Part shown: positions 52,647-61,527 of the stretch, piece by piece
How positions within the stretch are numbered: position 1 is the first letter of the stretch
How the letters are laid out: each line of letters starts with the position of its first letter
Assembly (NCBI GenBank): GCA_023212695.1
Contig: JALCCG010000001.1
Location: forward strand, 558,001 to 622,000
Reading direction: 5' to 3'
DNA length: 64,000 nucleotides
Source: Sporisorium sorghi
Lineage: Eukaryota; Basidiomycota; Ustilaginomycetes; Ustilaginales; Ustilaginaceae
Notes under the pieces: model-generated
What the model was told of the DNA's origin: nothing
The model's input: only the letters and a program-made list of their open reading frames with translations
Databases searched by the model: none
Translations under genes and position numbers: made by a program

Positions 52647-53626
52647 CCTGCATATTCCTTACGGTACAGCCTTGATATACTCTCTTCGATCGGCACGTCC
52701 TCAATCGTCCAATCCAAAATATCAAACGAATCAAGGACGGCGCGCGATACTTCCTTCATGCGGTATTTCGGCAGCTCCAGCACAGCGTTATAATCGTCCA
52801 TACTCACAATCTTCCCGAACGAAGCCAGCCGCTGTTCCGCGACCGGCTCGGAGAACTGCAGCCTGATGATTTTGTGCTCGCCAAATAAATGGTTAATCTT
52901 ATGAAGATCGCCGTCATACAGCAGGCTTCCTTCGTTAATGATGATCGTCCGCTTGCACAGGTCCTCCACATCCTTCATGTAGTGGCTGGTCAGCAGAATC
53001 GTCGCGCCGAACTGCTCATTATAATATTTCAAAAACTCCCGGACCTTCTTCTGGGAGGGGAAATCCAGGCCGATCGTCGGCTCGTCCAGATACAGCAGCT
53101 TCGGGCGATGGATCAGAGCGGCAATCAGCTCCATTTTCATCCGTTCGCCCAGAGACAGCCGGCGCACCTGCACATTCAGAAGCTCCTGCACACCTAACAT
53201 CTCCGATAGTTCGGCAAGACTTCGGCGGTAAAGATCATCCTCCACGTCATAAATACATTTGTTCAAATAAATCGATTCGCTGGCGGGAAGGTCCCACCAG
53301 AGCTGGTTCTTCTGGCCCATCACAATGGAGAACAGCCGTTTGAACTCGTTCCTACGCTCCCAAGGCACATAGCCGAGCACGTTGGCCTCCCCGCTTGTGG
53401 GGTACAGAATACCCGACAGCATTTTGAGTGTCGTGGTTTTCCCCGCCCCGTTAGGACCCAGAAATCCAACGCACTCGCCTGGGCCGATATCGAAGGAAAC
53501 GGATTTAACCGCTTCCTTCACAAGTGACTTACGGGCAAACAAATTTTTCAGTGAATGCCTAAGTCCAGCCTCTTTCCGGTAATACACAAATGATTTGTGC
53601 AGCTCCCGCACACGGATAAAGTCCAT
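52643..53626 (-). CDS. ABC exporter ATPase
   Basis: A 327-residue ATPase with Walker A GFLGPNGAGKTTTLKML, signature LSLGERMKMELIAALIH, Walker B LLYLDEPTIGLD and switch His in LLTSHYMKDVEDL. The N-terminal insert FVYYRKEAGLRHSLKNLFARKSL before Walker A is usual in DUF990-linked ATPases. AGGAGG 6 nt before the ATG at 53626. It powers the two following permeases. Confidence 0.93.
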   Translation of the reverse strand: MDFIRVRELHKSFVYYRKEAGLRHSLKNLFARKSLVKEAVKSVSFDIGPGECVGFLGPNGAGKTTTLKMLSGILYPTSGEANVLGYVPWERRNEFKRLFSIVMGQKNQLWWDLPASESIYLNKCIYDVEDDLYRRSLAELSEMLGVQELLNVQVRRLSLGERMKMELIAALIHRPKLLYLDEPTIGLDFPSQKKVREFLKYYNEQFGATILLTSHYMKDVEDLCKRTIIINEGSLLYDGDLHKINHLFGEHKIIRLQFSEPVAEQRLASFGKIVSMDDYNAVLELPKYRMKEVSRAVLDSFDILDWTIEDVPIEESISRLYRKEYAG

Positions 53627-53686
53627 CCCCGCTCCTCCTGAACGATAACATATAGTCCCATTTTGGGCGGTATCCAATCTGAAAGC

Positions 53687-54862
53687 TTAAACTCCATTGT
53701 TATACAAAAGCACACATTTGGAGCATATCGGCATCAAACCGCAGGCCAGCACCTCGCGCTGTTTCCGTAGATCCTCGCCGTGAAAAATATCCGCCACGCT
53801 GTCTTCGTACAGATTGCCGACACTGAATTCCGGGAAAAATTTGCACGGATTCACTTTGCCGTCCGGCATGACATCCATCCGATTCGAGATAGAGAAACAC
53901 TTGGTCCGCTTCATGGCCGGCTTCTCGCTGCCTCGGATGAATCCTTCTACTTCTTCGGGCTCCAGTGCAGGCTGATAGCGAATGCGCACATTCCATACAC
54001 GGGAATTGACGCGTTCAAGCTCTTCGATTAGTGTGTCATAATTATCGGGCGAGATATGGAATGTGAAGGAGTGCCAGCTATTCTTGTGATTGTCCGCAAA
54101 GCGGGAGGCAAGGTGCGGGAAATGGGCATCAAAGTAGGTGTCCATCTTTTCCGCCGTACCGGGAGGAATGTACCATGGGAAGCAGAAGTAAACGGAATCG
54201 ACGCCCATCTCTTCGAAGAATTCCATAAAGCTGTAAAGCTGACCAACCATCTGGTCATTCACCGTCAGGGCTACGGAAACTTTGCCTTTGTACAAGCCCT
54301 GCTTCTGCAGATCAAGCAGCAGCTGTACGGCGTGGATCACTTTCTTGAAGGTGCCTTTGCCCCGAATCGCGTCATTCTCCTTCTCGAAACCTTCCAGGCT
54401 GACCAGCATAACCAGATTTTCCGACATTTTCAGAATGGAATCCAGCTTCTGTTCGATGAGAATCGCGTTTGTGCAAATGGTTGTGTACCGGTCTTCCTTG
54501 GCCAGCAATTCCGCCAATTCATCGAACTTGGAATAGAACAGCGGTTCTCCACCCCACAGGAACACACGCGATTTGCGCTCTCTCGTTTCGGCCAGAAGCT
54601 TCTCCACGACGGGAATGTCGATCTCGTCTTTCTTCTCTTCCTTGGCAAACCCGTGATGGAACCCGTCCGGATTCCATTCGAAGCAGTGCTTGCAGCGCAG
54701 GTTGCAGCCGTTATTAAGCTTGATCCCGATCTCATAAGGCACGGGGGCGGCATAAGTCGGATCTTCCCGAAGCTTCCTCCCCGTTTCCGCCAGCGGAACG
54801 AGGGTCCTTTTCATATTTTGGAATGTCAGCTGGTCAAACGTAACTGCTGTTTTCGGCTGCAT
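53687..54862 (-). CDS. Radical SAM/SPASM-type enzyme
   Basis: A 391-residue enzyme. CNLRCKHC (Cys53, 57, 60) binds the SAM [4Fe-4S] cluster, followed by VFLWGGEPLF and LVSLEGFEKENDAIRGKG. The C-terminal SPASM-like part has cysteines in KCFSISNRMDVMPDGKVNPCKFFP, CGLMPICSKC and the typical SVGNLYEDSVADIF, so one or two extra clusters are likely. Start at 54862 by GGGAGG; it overlaps the glycosyltransferase gene by 29 nt. There is no precursor-peptide gene nearby, so the substrate may be the carrier-bound acid or the glycoside. Confidence 0.9.
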   Translation of the reverse strand: MQPKTAVTFDQLTFQNMKRTLVPLAETGRKLREDPTYAAPVPYEIGIKLNNGCNLRCKHCFEWNPDGFHHGFAKEEKKDEIDIPVVEKLLAETRERKSRVFLWGGEPLFYSKFDELAELLAKEDRYTTICTNAILIEQKLDSILKMSENLVMLVSLEGFEKENDAIRGKGTFKKVIHAVQLLLDLQKQGLYKGKVSVALTVNDQMVGQLYSFMEFFEEMGVDSVYFCFPWYIPPGTAEKMDTYFDAHFPHLASRFADNHKNSWHSFTFHISPDNYDTLIEELERVNSRVWNVRIRYQPALEPEEVEGFIRGSEKPAMKRTKCFSISNRMDVMPDGKVNPCKFFPEFSVGNLYEDSVADIFHGEDLRKQREVLACGLMPICSKCVLLYNNGV

Positions 54863-55940
54863 AAGTTTTCCTCCCGAAATGATTGATTTTTGATCGCTCC
54901 TCCAGCAAACGCGTGTGTATTCTCTCCAGATGTTGTTTCGAGAAATCCTGGGCTGCCCATTCCGCGAACCGGATGCCGAAGCCGCAGGATTCCCAATAAC
55001 TTGAATTGTGCAGCTCATGCTCGCCGAACGGCTCCAGCATGACAAAAGGGATTCCATATGACAGCGAGTCGTTCAGGGTGGCTCCTCCCGGCTTGCTGAT
55101 TATGGCAGCGCAGTTCTGCATCAGATCCGTGTAAGCGGCGTAATCCCTGAGCGGGATATCCTGTAGAACGCCGCCCTCACGGACATAACGGACCATCGGC
55201 GGAAACGTATGCCGCCCCTGTTCATCCCGGCTCCACGGGTCCCAGGCTGCGCCCGTTCCGAAGTACCGTGTAACCCCGTCGTCCTCCTCCACTTCGGAAG
55301 GATCATAGACAATCACATCCAGCGGGTAACCGAGCTCGCGAAGCTTAGGGATCGTTCCGGCATACGTCCCGATCCCCCAGCCGCCGCCATGGATCAGAAT
55401 GCGTCCGGCACGCTGCGCATAAGGCAGAGGCTCCGTCTCGTCTGAAGCAATATAGCCGCCCGGTGACCATTTCGAAGGCTCATAGAACCAGACGTTATGG
55501 TAGCCGGGGTACAAGGACTTGTGTACCTTGAACGATGGCGTATCCCACGCATCCAACCGGATCAGTCGAATATCCAGAGGCTCGCGGGCAATGATCTTGT
55601 AGCGCTCCAGGATCGGCAGCCAGAAGCCGGTAAACACGGCAAAGCGGGATACCCCATCACGGTTCCATGCATCCAGCAGACGCTGGACCTCCTCCTCGTT
55701 CAGGGAAGATTCAACGGGTTTGGCCAGCTTATGGCCCATCAGGGCAACGGAGAAATCGGCATGGAATGCTTTTTTTGTGGAAGGGATCTTGCGCCTGATT
55801 TCTTCGTGATACAAATTCTCCAGAACGTGAACCGCTGCTCTGACACCTCTGTCTTGGAGGTACGTGTACAGGTGCATAGCCGGAATGTACGCGCCCAGCG
55901 AATTGCCCGACGCCAGCATGGTGATCGAAGATGAATTCAT
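54834..55940 (-). CDS. MurG/GT28-like glycosyltransferase
   Basis: A 368-residue GT-B-type protein. The N-terminal half opens ITMLASGNSLGAYIPAMHL (acceptor domain). The C-terminal half has RILIHGGGWGIGTYAGTI and CAAIISKPGGATLNDSLSYG followed by PFVMLEP, which is the sugar-nucleotide pocket of MurG-type enzymes. GAGGTGG before the ATG. The donor and acceptor are unknown. It is flanked by ATP-grasp and radical SAM genes, so it probably builds part of the product. Confidence 0.82.
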   Translation of the reverse strand: MNSSSITMLASGNSLGAYIPAMHLYTYLQDRGVRAAVHVLENLYHEEIRRKIPSTKKAFHADFSVALMGHKLAKPVESSLNEEEVQRLLDAWNRDGVSRFAVFTGFWLPILERYKIIAREPLDIRLIRLDAWDTPSFKVHKSLYPGYHNVWFYEPSKWSPGGYIASDETEPLPYAQRAGRILIHGGGWGIGTYAGTIPKLRELGYPLDVIVYDPSEVEEDDGVTRYFGTGAAWDPWSRDEQGRHTFPPMVRYVREGGVLQDIPLRDYAAYTDLMQNCAAIISKPGGATLNDSLSYGIPFVMLEPFGEHELHNSSYWESCGFGIRFAEWAAQDFSKQHLERIHTRLLEERSKINHFGRKTYAAENSSYV

Positions 55941-55962
55941 GCCCTGCCACCTCGTTCCCGAT

Positions 55963-57438
55963 TTAGTTGTACACTTTAACCGACAAGTCAGCGAACACCT
56001 GTCTCAGCCTGTTAATCAGTTCACTGCGGTGCTCGTTGTCACGACCTACCACCGATACATACAGCCGTCCCTTCGGCATGCCCCGTTTGCTCTGCAATCC
56101 CTCGGCGATACGGCGGGAGGTCAGAATATCGTTCACCATTACGGTGTTAGATGAAAGAGGCACAATCCCGTACCCTTCCTGGACAGTTAAGAGAAGACCG
56201 GACACGCGCAGCGCGTCCAGCAGCCTCCCGAACGCGAAGCCTTCGGGTAAACCGAGGGACAGGAATGTAAGCCAACTGGTATGGCCATGCGTTTCCCAGA
56301 CTTTATTGAGATAAGCGTTAATGAGGCCCATGGACATGCGGGCGTTAATCTCTACAATCGGCACCACATCCCCGTTCTCCAGAATCATGGAGTCGAAGCA
56401 GACGAAACCGTGGTAGCCGTCCCCAGCCAATATGCCGAGTGCTTTTTCCATCGTGTCGAAATAACCGGCGTGCTCCAGAAGACGGATCAAAGCTTCATCC
56501 GCTTTAATAGACCCGCCGTAGTTCTGCCGCTGATTCATCATCTGCTGAACGGAGATGAAATCCTTCTCACCGTTTTCCCGGATGAACCAGTGGGAACTGA
56601 AGTCGGTCCCCCTCCTCAGCAGCGGCTCCAGCAGAAATTGTGAGCGGAGGCCGCTCCGCTCCTGTTTATCCAGATGTCCCGCTATCCTTCGCTGCATGGC
56701 TTCGCCGTCGATGAGCAGGTTACCCTTGCCCGACACACCGAAGGGATCCTTCAGCAAATACGGCCCCTGCTTCAGAAGCGTATTTCCGGCCGACTCCATT
56801 TCCGCTGCGCTGTTCGCCTCCATGCCGTAACACTTCTCGCCGATTCTAGCCAGCAGGCGGTTGGAGTAGATTTTGGAGTTCACACGGACAACCGTCTCAA
56901 GGTCAGGCAAAGGACTAAAGGGCCCGGCGGCTTGAAGGTAAACTTCCGTATCAGCCGTAATGGCATACGGAGTGAGAGGTTTGACGGTGTGAGTCCATAC
57001 CGCTTCACGGTGCAGACCACCGGCAGCATGCTTGAGAGATATCATTTCCGCCAACCCCGTTGCCTCCGGATAGCCGGAACCTACTGCCTGCAGCATGCGG
57101 TCTGCCGTTATCTGACTTTGGGTTTGATCCGCCGCAAGACGGAACATGCACCGCTTGAAAACGTCCGCTTCTGGCAGGGGCTTCTTCTCATCGCTTAAAT
57201 CAAAGTGATAACGACTTCGAAAGGAAAATCCTAACCCGGCCAGGTATTCATACAGTTCTGGATCGATTTGACACCGGCTGTAGAGGATATCGTCCGGTCC
57301 GCAAAATGGAAATAGCAGCTCGTCCATACAGAGAACTATGGATTCCCGTTCTCTATCCGGCATAGCGGGCAGCCTGGTTAGATTCGGATCCCTCCACCTC
57401 GTTTCGGGATCGAATGTACCCATTACGATGGTTGGCAT
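55963..57438 (-). CDS. ATP-grasp ligase, BtrJ-like
   Basis: About 491 residues with an ATP-grasp fold: glycine-rich loop LLKDPFGVSGKGNLLID (about 228-244), the hinge-lobe segment QFLLEPLLRRGTDFSSHW, and metal ligands in VPIVEINARMSMG. In butirosin, BtrJ uses ATP to load glutamate onto the BtrI carrier protein, and this gene is next to a carrier protein in the same way. The start at 57438 has GAGG 8-9 nt upstream; an ATG at 57462 overlaps the ACP gene and has a poorer site. The acid loaded is unknown. Confidence 0.82.
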   Translation of the reverse strand: MPTIVMGTFDPETRWRDPNLTRLPAMPDRERESIVLCMDELLFPFCGPDDILYSRCQIDPELYEYLAGLGFSFRSRYHFDLSDEKKPLPEADVFKRCMFRLAADQTQSQITADRMLQAVGSGYPEATGLAEMISLKHAAGGLHREAVWTHTVKPLTPYAITADTEVYLQAAGPFSPLPDLETVVRVNSKIYSNRLLARIGEKCYGMEANSAAEMESAGNTLLKQGPYLLKDPFGVSGKGNLLIDGEAMQRRIAGHLDKQERSGLRSQFLLEPLLRRGTDFSSHWFIRENGEKDFISVQQMMNQRQNYGGSIKADEALIRLLEHAGYFDTMEKALGILAGDGYHGFVCFDSMILENGDVVPIVEINARMSMGLINAYLNKVWETHGHTSWLTFLSLGLPEGFAFGRLLDALRVSGLLLTVQEGYGIVPLSSNTVMVNDILTSRRIAEGLQSKRGMPKGRLYVSVVGRDNEHRSELINRLRQVFADLSVKVYN

Positions 57439-57448
57439 CAAGCCGGCC

Positions 57449-57724
57449 TCACTTCTGGACATCTTCGTATAAAGATAACTCCTGAGGCTGGCAGCTTTTC
57501 AGGAAAGTCATAAAGGTGTCGATCGACTGGAGATGCTCGTAATCGAATTGGTCATAGTCAATGACAACGTTCAACTGTTCCTCGATTTTAAGCATAAACT
57601 GGATCATTTGGAGTGAATCGAGGCCAATATCGTTGTTCAGTTCCGTGGTAGGGGACAGAATTTGGCGAAGTTCCGGTTGGTCTTCCTTAATAGCGCACAA
57701 AATGTCTACGATTTTATCGTACAT
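57449..57724 (-). CDS. Acyl carrier protein
   Basis: A 91-residue carrier protein. IGLDSLQMIQFMLKIEEQL carries the phosphopantetheine Ser37, followed by the usual helix III region DYDQFDYEHLQSIDTFMTFL. AAGGAG lies 7 nt before the ATG. First gene of the cluster. As a lone carrier it needs a partner to load it, most likely the ATP-grasp gene next door. Confidence 0.93.
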   Translation of the reverse strand: MYDKIVDILCAIKEDQPELRQILSPTTELNNDIGLDSLQMIQFMLKIEEQLNVVIDYDQFDYEHLQSIDTFMTFLKSCQPQELSLYEDVQK

Positions 57725-57839
57725 GACTACACTCCTTTAAAGTGATAATGTGTGAGGGTACAACCGATCCTTACGTTTAGAGAATGCCATTCAAATCTAA
57801 CCTGACTTAGACGCCCCTCCCTTTTCCATAGTTACAATT

Positions 57840-57868
57840 ATTATGCTCAACATGCCAATTTATGTCAA
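57840..57868 (-). promoter_or_regulatory. Promoter of the carrier-protein cluster
   Basis: Minus-strand TTGACA (57868-57863), 17-nt spacer, CATAAT (57845-57840): near-consensus sigma-A. The leader of about 110 nt to the ACP start shows no clear riboswitch or operator. The DNA between 57869 and 58041 shows nothing else. Confidence 0.75.
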
Positions 57869-58041
57869 TGATAAATACCGTTGCGTTGATGACTTTCAAC
57901 AATTACTGCCGGAGTAATACAGACACGGCGGTCCTCATGCACCAGCTAATATATATGCGTTGTTCCAATAGGCAATTCATATGAATGCACGCAAAATCTA
58001 CATGTCACCTTCCCGTCTACCATACGGAAGCCGCCAATATT

Positions 58042-58234
58042 CTATATTTTCTTTCTCAACATGTGGAGATGATCCTGCAAATCATCCTCCATGATCTGTA
58101 TACCGGGCTCCTGCGAAGGCTTCATTTTATCGTCAAACCTTCGCATAAGCACTTCAGCAGCTGGAAGCACAGCGACTCCCTTTGACTGTGTCTTTTTTGT
58201 CCGCCATCGCATCGACAATTAACCTAAATTGCAT
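58042..58234 (-). pseudogene. Small gene interrupted by a frameshift at a run of six A
   Basis: ATG at 58234 with a strong GAGGAGGGA site 8 nt upstream opens MQFRLIVDAMADKK, but the frame ends at 58154. In the +1 frame the DNA continues with a coding-like, charged stretch (KMKPSQEPGIQIMEDDLQDH) to a stop at 58042. The two frames join at AAAAAA near 58188-58193 on the minus strand, where losing one A would give about 63 residues. The gene starts 28 nt past the DUF998 stop. It may be a true frameshift, transcript slippage or a base-calling error. Confidence 0.45.
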
Positions 58235-58262
58235 TTGGATTCCCTCCTCGTATTTATGCTTC

Positions 58263-58919
58263 TTATACCTGGAGTGTTTCAGCACGCAATTTCGCGGCAA
58301 GCAGCGAAACCCAACCGAAAGCAACCATTCCGGCGCTGCCCATAATAACGCCAATCCAAGCACTGTTCATCGAACCTACTATGATGAGCACAGGCGCAAT
58401 AATGCAAGATGCAATGCAATAGAAGCTCCAACCACGCTCGCCTTGTGAAGCAAACCGACTTGCAAAGACCATATTGGCCACGATCAGGCAAATAAAGGCG
58501 GTAAAAAAAGCTGCCGAGTGAAGGGCTGCATGGCCGCTCATCGATGTCGGCGCTTCTGCGGGCGCACCCGGAGGAAAGCTGAGCCCAGGGTCTGGTCGAA
58601 ACAGGCCGGCCATCATCATGCCAATCCCATAGATTCCAATAAGCAGAGCCCCCCATGTACCTCCCTGGAATCCACGAAGTAAACGGCGCACGCCAATCGC
58701 CGCACATACAGCAAGCAATCCAGTAATGAAGAAATTAGCGCTCTGGACCCATCCCGCATCCCCCAAAGTAAGAGTACTGATAGCGTGGAGCCTGATATCA
58801 AATCCCGTACGCGTAAACGATTGAATAATAGCTACTACATAGAACAACGGGGTGGATATAACTCCACCCATCAGAAGCATACGAATCACCTTATAATTTT
58901 GCTTGTTTATCATCATCAT
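58263..58919 (-). CDS. DUF998 membrane protein
   Basis: A 218-residue protein with six predicted helices and the DUF998 pattern (LHAISTLTLGDAGWVQSANFFITGLL; GLFRPDPGLSFPPG). The function of the family is not known. AGGAGG before the ATG. The frameshifted small gene follows directly. Confidence 0.85.
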   Translation of the reverse strand: MMMINKQNYKVIRMLLMGGVISTPLFYVVAIIQSFTRTGFDIRLHAISTLTLGDAGWVQSANFFITGLLAVCAAIGVRRLLRGFQGGTWGALLIGIYGIGMMMAGLFRPDPGLSFPPGAPAEAPTSMSGHAALHSAAFFTAFICLIVANMVFASRFASQGERGWSFYCIASCIIAPVLIIVGSMNSAWIGVIMGSAGMVAFGWVSLLAAKLRAETLQV

Positions 58920-59071
58920 GATCTTCTTCCTCCTTAATTTTCCTTTTTACCTACGCAGAATGAACTTCTCCGTTATATAGACAACGAACAAGAGCAGAGC
59001 TAATCGACATTCCTCCATTCTTTTTTTGCGATTTTAATGGAATGGCTCGTTAACGATGTTCTATCGCTGTA

Positions 59072-59106
59072 TAAAAAAACAAGCCCTGCTAAGAGCAAGG
59101 CTTGCT
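59072..59106 (-). terminator. Terminator of the chemoreceptor gene
   Basis: CAAGCC/GGCTTG arms with a 13-nt loop and seven T on the minus strand. The rest of 58920-59199 holds only the DUF998 promoter region. Confidence 0.72.
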
Positions 59107-59199
59107 GTAGGATGAGTTTCCTCTAAAATACTACTTCGCAGGCATATCGAGAGATGTAAACCGGGTCAGCCGTACAGCTTCTCTCCAGCCTGAAGTGAA

Positions 59200-61284
59200 T
59201 CACTTATTATTTATGGTGAATTTTTTTACATTATCCTCCAGATCCGTGGACAGTGCCTTGAGCTGAGACAGATAATCTGCCAAGTCATCAATCGTAGCCA
59301 ATTGCTCCTCAGCAGCCGCAGACACGTCTTGAGTAATGGCTGCATTTTCTTCAGTAATCGCTGATATATTGGTAAAGACGTCCGTAAGTGCATACCGCTT
59401 TTCTTCCATCAACTGGATATGGACATCTACCTCGCTTGTTTTATCCACTTGGCTGTCAACGGAGACCATAATGTCGTTAAAGATCGATTCCGTTTCCCGT
59501 ACAGCTGTTTCTTGATCCCTGAAGAGCTCACGGGATGTGCCGATAGCCTGAACTGCCGCACCTACCTGACTGTTTACGTTTGAAATAATGTAGCTAATAC
59601 TGTTCACCGCGGAAGCTGATTGCTCAGCGAGCTTGCGGATCTCGGCAGCTACAACGGAGAATCCACGCCCATGCTCGCCTGCTCTGGAAGCCTCGATCGA
59701 AGCGTTTAGGGCCAGCAGGTTGGTCTGTCTGGATATTTCAAGGATTGTGACAAGTATGCTGCTGATTTCACCTGCACTTTCATTCACTTGATTAATGGCC
59801 AGTGCTGTTTCTTCTGACGCTTTCAGTGTATTGTTGAATCTTCCTACCAACTCCTGCATAATGACGATCCCTCGTTGATTAAGCTCACCCGTATGTCGAG
59901 CAATATCCAGTATTTCCTGAGTGGATGTAGTGACCTGATCGATCGCTCCGCCGAGTTCTTCTACTTTTTCAGAGCCATTCATAACAGTGCTCGCTTCTTC
60001 ACTGGATGCGGTAGAAAGCTGGATGATGGACTCGGTTATTTGAGAGGAAGCCTTTTGAGTCTGATCCATACCATCTTTAAGGTTGGACGCCGATTGTGAG
60101 ACAATATGCACCGAACCCGATATCCCACCGATTATTCTCTGCAAATCCTGCTTCATGACATCCATGGCCCGAACCATTGTGCCTACCTCGCTCTTCTTCT
60201 TCAACATCGCTTGTGGAATTTCAGCGGCAAGATTACCACTACCAATTTGCTGCAGATAATGTACAGCAGCATGAATCGGCTTGGTAATCGCGCCGGATAC
60301 AATCAACGAGACACCGATGGCAATCAGGACGATAATTCCCATAACAATGAAAATAATTCGCTGGATCGCATCGATGGATTCCTCGATTTCACTCTTGTCC
60401 ATGATCGCGATATATCTCCACTGGGTTTCCGGTGATACAAAGACGCTGGCTGTGTAGTTCTTGTTATCCAAGGTGATATCAAAATTCTGATCTTTCAACT
60501 TGTCGATTTCAGTAAATTCCTTTACACCCAGATCCTTCAGCGTTTTGAAATTCGTTTCCGGGTTCTTAGGATTCGCCAGAACTGTACCATTTTGGTCTGC
60601 CAGAATGACATAGCCAGTTTCACCGATTTTAATGTCATTGATGGTCTCCGTCAGTGATTCCAAGCTTACATCTACACCTTGAACACCAACGATGTTGCCT
60701 GCCTTGTCCTTGATGGTAACGGATGAACTGACAATTGGAACATTTCCGGTAAACGAAGCATAAGCACCTGTGCGCATGACTTTATCCGGGTTATCGATAG
60801 CCTGGGTGTACCACTCCCTGGGTCTTGGGTCGAATTTATCGTTAGAAGTACCTTCCGGCCATTGAATGTATCCACCATCCTTTGTTCCCAAATAGATGTA
60901 AGCAACATTCGGATGTGTTTTGGAATAATTCAAGAAAAAGTTGTAAATGTCCGATTCCAAACCTGCTTTTTTTGATGGCGTCATCTGAATGGTCCCGTCT
61001 TGGCCTACTTCATTCACATAAGAGGTGATGGATTTATCGATCTGCTTAGTGAGAGGATGATTAGCGAAGTATTCAACCGATTCATTTACCGTATTAAAGT
61101 ATAGGTTCATAGCACCACTAACTTGCTTAATTTCCTTACGAGTGGCTTCATAGAAATTATTTTCCATGTCATTCTTAACTTTTTGGTCTATCGCGAGGCC
61201 TAGTGATAATGTCGATATCAATACCATGACGACCATCGTAACCAATAGTTGAATTTTTAGATTCCATTGCAATTTCTTTCTCAT
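59200..61284 (-). CDS. Methyl-accepting chemotaxis protein with dCache sensor
   Basis: A 694-residue chemoreceptor. Helix 1 about 10-32, outer double-Cache domain about 35-295 ([47 protein letters not shown]), helix 2 about 300-325, HAMP about 326-380, and the signalling domain with tip sequence [20 protein letters not shown]. dCache receptors bind small ligands such as amino acids or organic acids. A duplicated ribosome site and a leader peptide precede it (61281-61310). Confidence 0.94.
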   Translation of the reverse strand: MRKKLQWNLKIQLLVTMVVMVLISTLSLGLAIDQKVKNDMENNFYEATRKEIKQVSGAMNLYFNTVNESVEYFANHPLTKQIDKSITSYVNEVGQDGTIQMTPSKKAGLESDIYNFFLNYSKTHPNVAYIYLGTKDGGYIQWPEGTSNDKFDPRPREWYTQAIDNPDKVMRTGAYASFTGNVPIVSSSVTIKDKAGNIVGVQGVDVSLESLTETINDIKIGETGYVILADQNGTVLANPKNPETNFKTLKDLGVKEFTEIDKLKDQNFDITLDNKNYTASVFVSPETQWRYIAIMDKSEIEESIDAIQRIIFIVMGIIVLIAIGVSLIVSGAITKPIHAAVHYLQQIGSGNLAAEIPQAMLKKKSEVGTMVRAMDVMKQDLQRIIGGISGSVHIVSQSASNLKDGMDQTQKASSQITESIIQLSTASSEEASTVMNGSEKVEELGGAIDQVTTSTQEILDIARHTGELNQRGIVIMQELVGRFNNTLKASEETALAINQVNESAGEISSILVTILEISRQTNLLALNASIEASRAGEHGRGFSVVAAEIRKLAEQSASAVNSISYIISNVNSQVGAAVQAIGTSRELFRDQETAVRETESIFNDIMVSVDSQVDKTSEVDVHIQLMEEKRYALTDVFTNISAITEENAAITQDVSAAAEEQLATIDDLADYLSQLKALSTDLEDNVKKFTINNK

Positions 61285-61310
61285 GTTGTTTCTCCTCCAG
61301 TTTCTCTCAT
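61281..61310 (-). CDS. Nine-residue leader peptide overlapping the chemoreceptor start
   Basis: A 26-bp segment with CTGGAGGAGAARCAACATGAGA occurs twice in tandem (minus strand). The upstream copy gives a second ATG (61310) with its own GGAGGAG and a frame of nine codons (MRETGGETT) whose TGA overlaps the chemoreceptor ATG (ATGA). Ribosomes on the leader would be handed to the main start. Expression is inferred. Confidence 0.5.
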   Translation of the reverse strand: MRETGGETT

Positions 61311-61527
61311 GTTGCTTCTCCTCCAGTGTTAAAACATTTATGTATGTGTCCTTACATTCTATCGGCCGAAGGAGTGGATTTTGTTAAAAATTTGTCGAAT
61401 TGTTCACAAATTTTTAAGACTTTGGTTGGATACTATTCATTTTCACACTATTTACAACGATATTAATACAGGGAGAGAGAAACATAATGAGTAATTTGTA
61501 CTATTCAAACATCAGGAGGTAAGACAC

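Larger units (their letters stand above)
49908..57868 (-). other. Candidate biosynthetic gene cluster (carrier-protein/ATP-grasp/radical SAM type)
   Basis: Eight genes on one strand with gaps of 63 nt or less or short overlaps, one promoter (57840-57868) and one terminator (49749-49786): ACP, ATP-grasp ligase, MurG-like glycosyltransferase, radical SAM/SPASM enzyme, ABC ATPase, two ABC-2 permeases, BtrH-like protein. The ACP/ATP-grasp/BtrH-like trio parallels the butirosin side-chain system (BtrI, BtrJ, BtrH). There is no NRPS or PKS module. Product unknown. Confidence 0.75.

Noticed and set aside
54056..54886. 276-codon open frame on the plus strand
   Set aside because: Antisense to the radical SAM gene, whose CxxxCxxC and SPASM motifs are clear.
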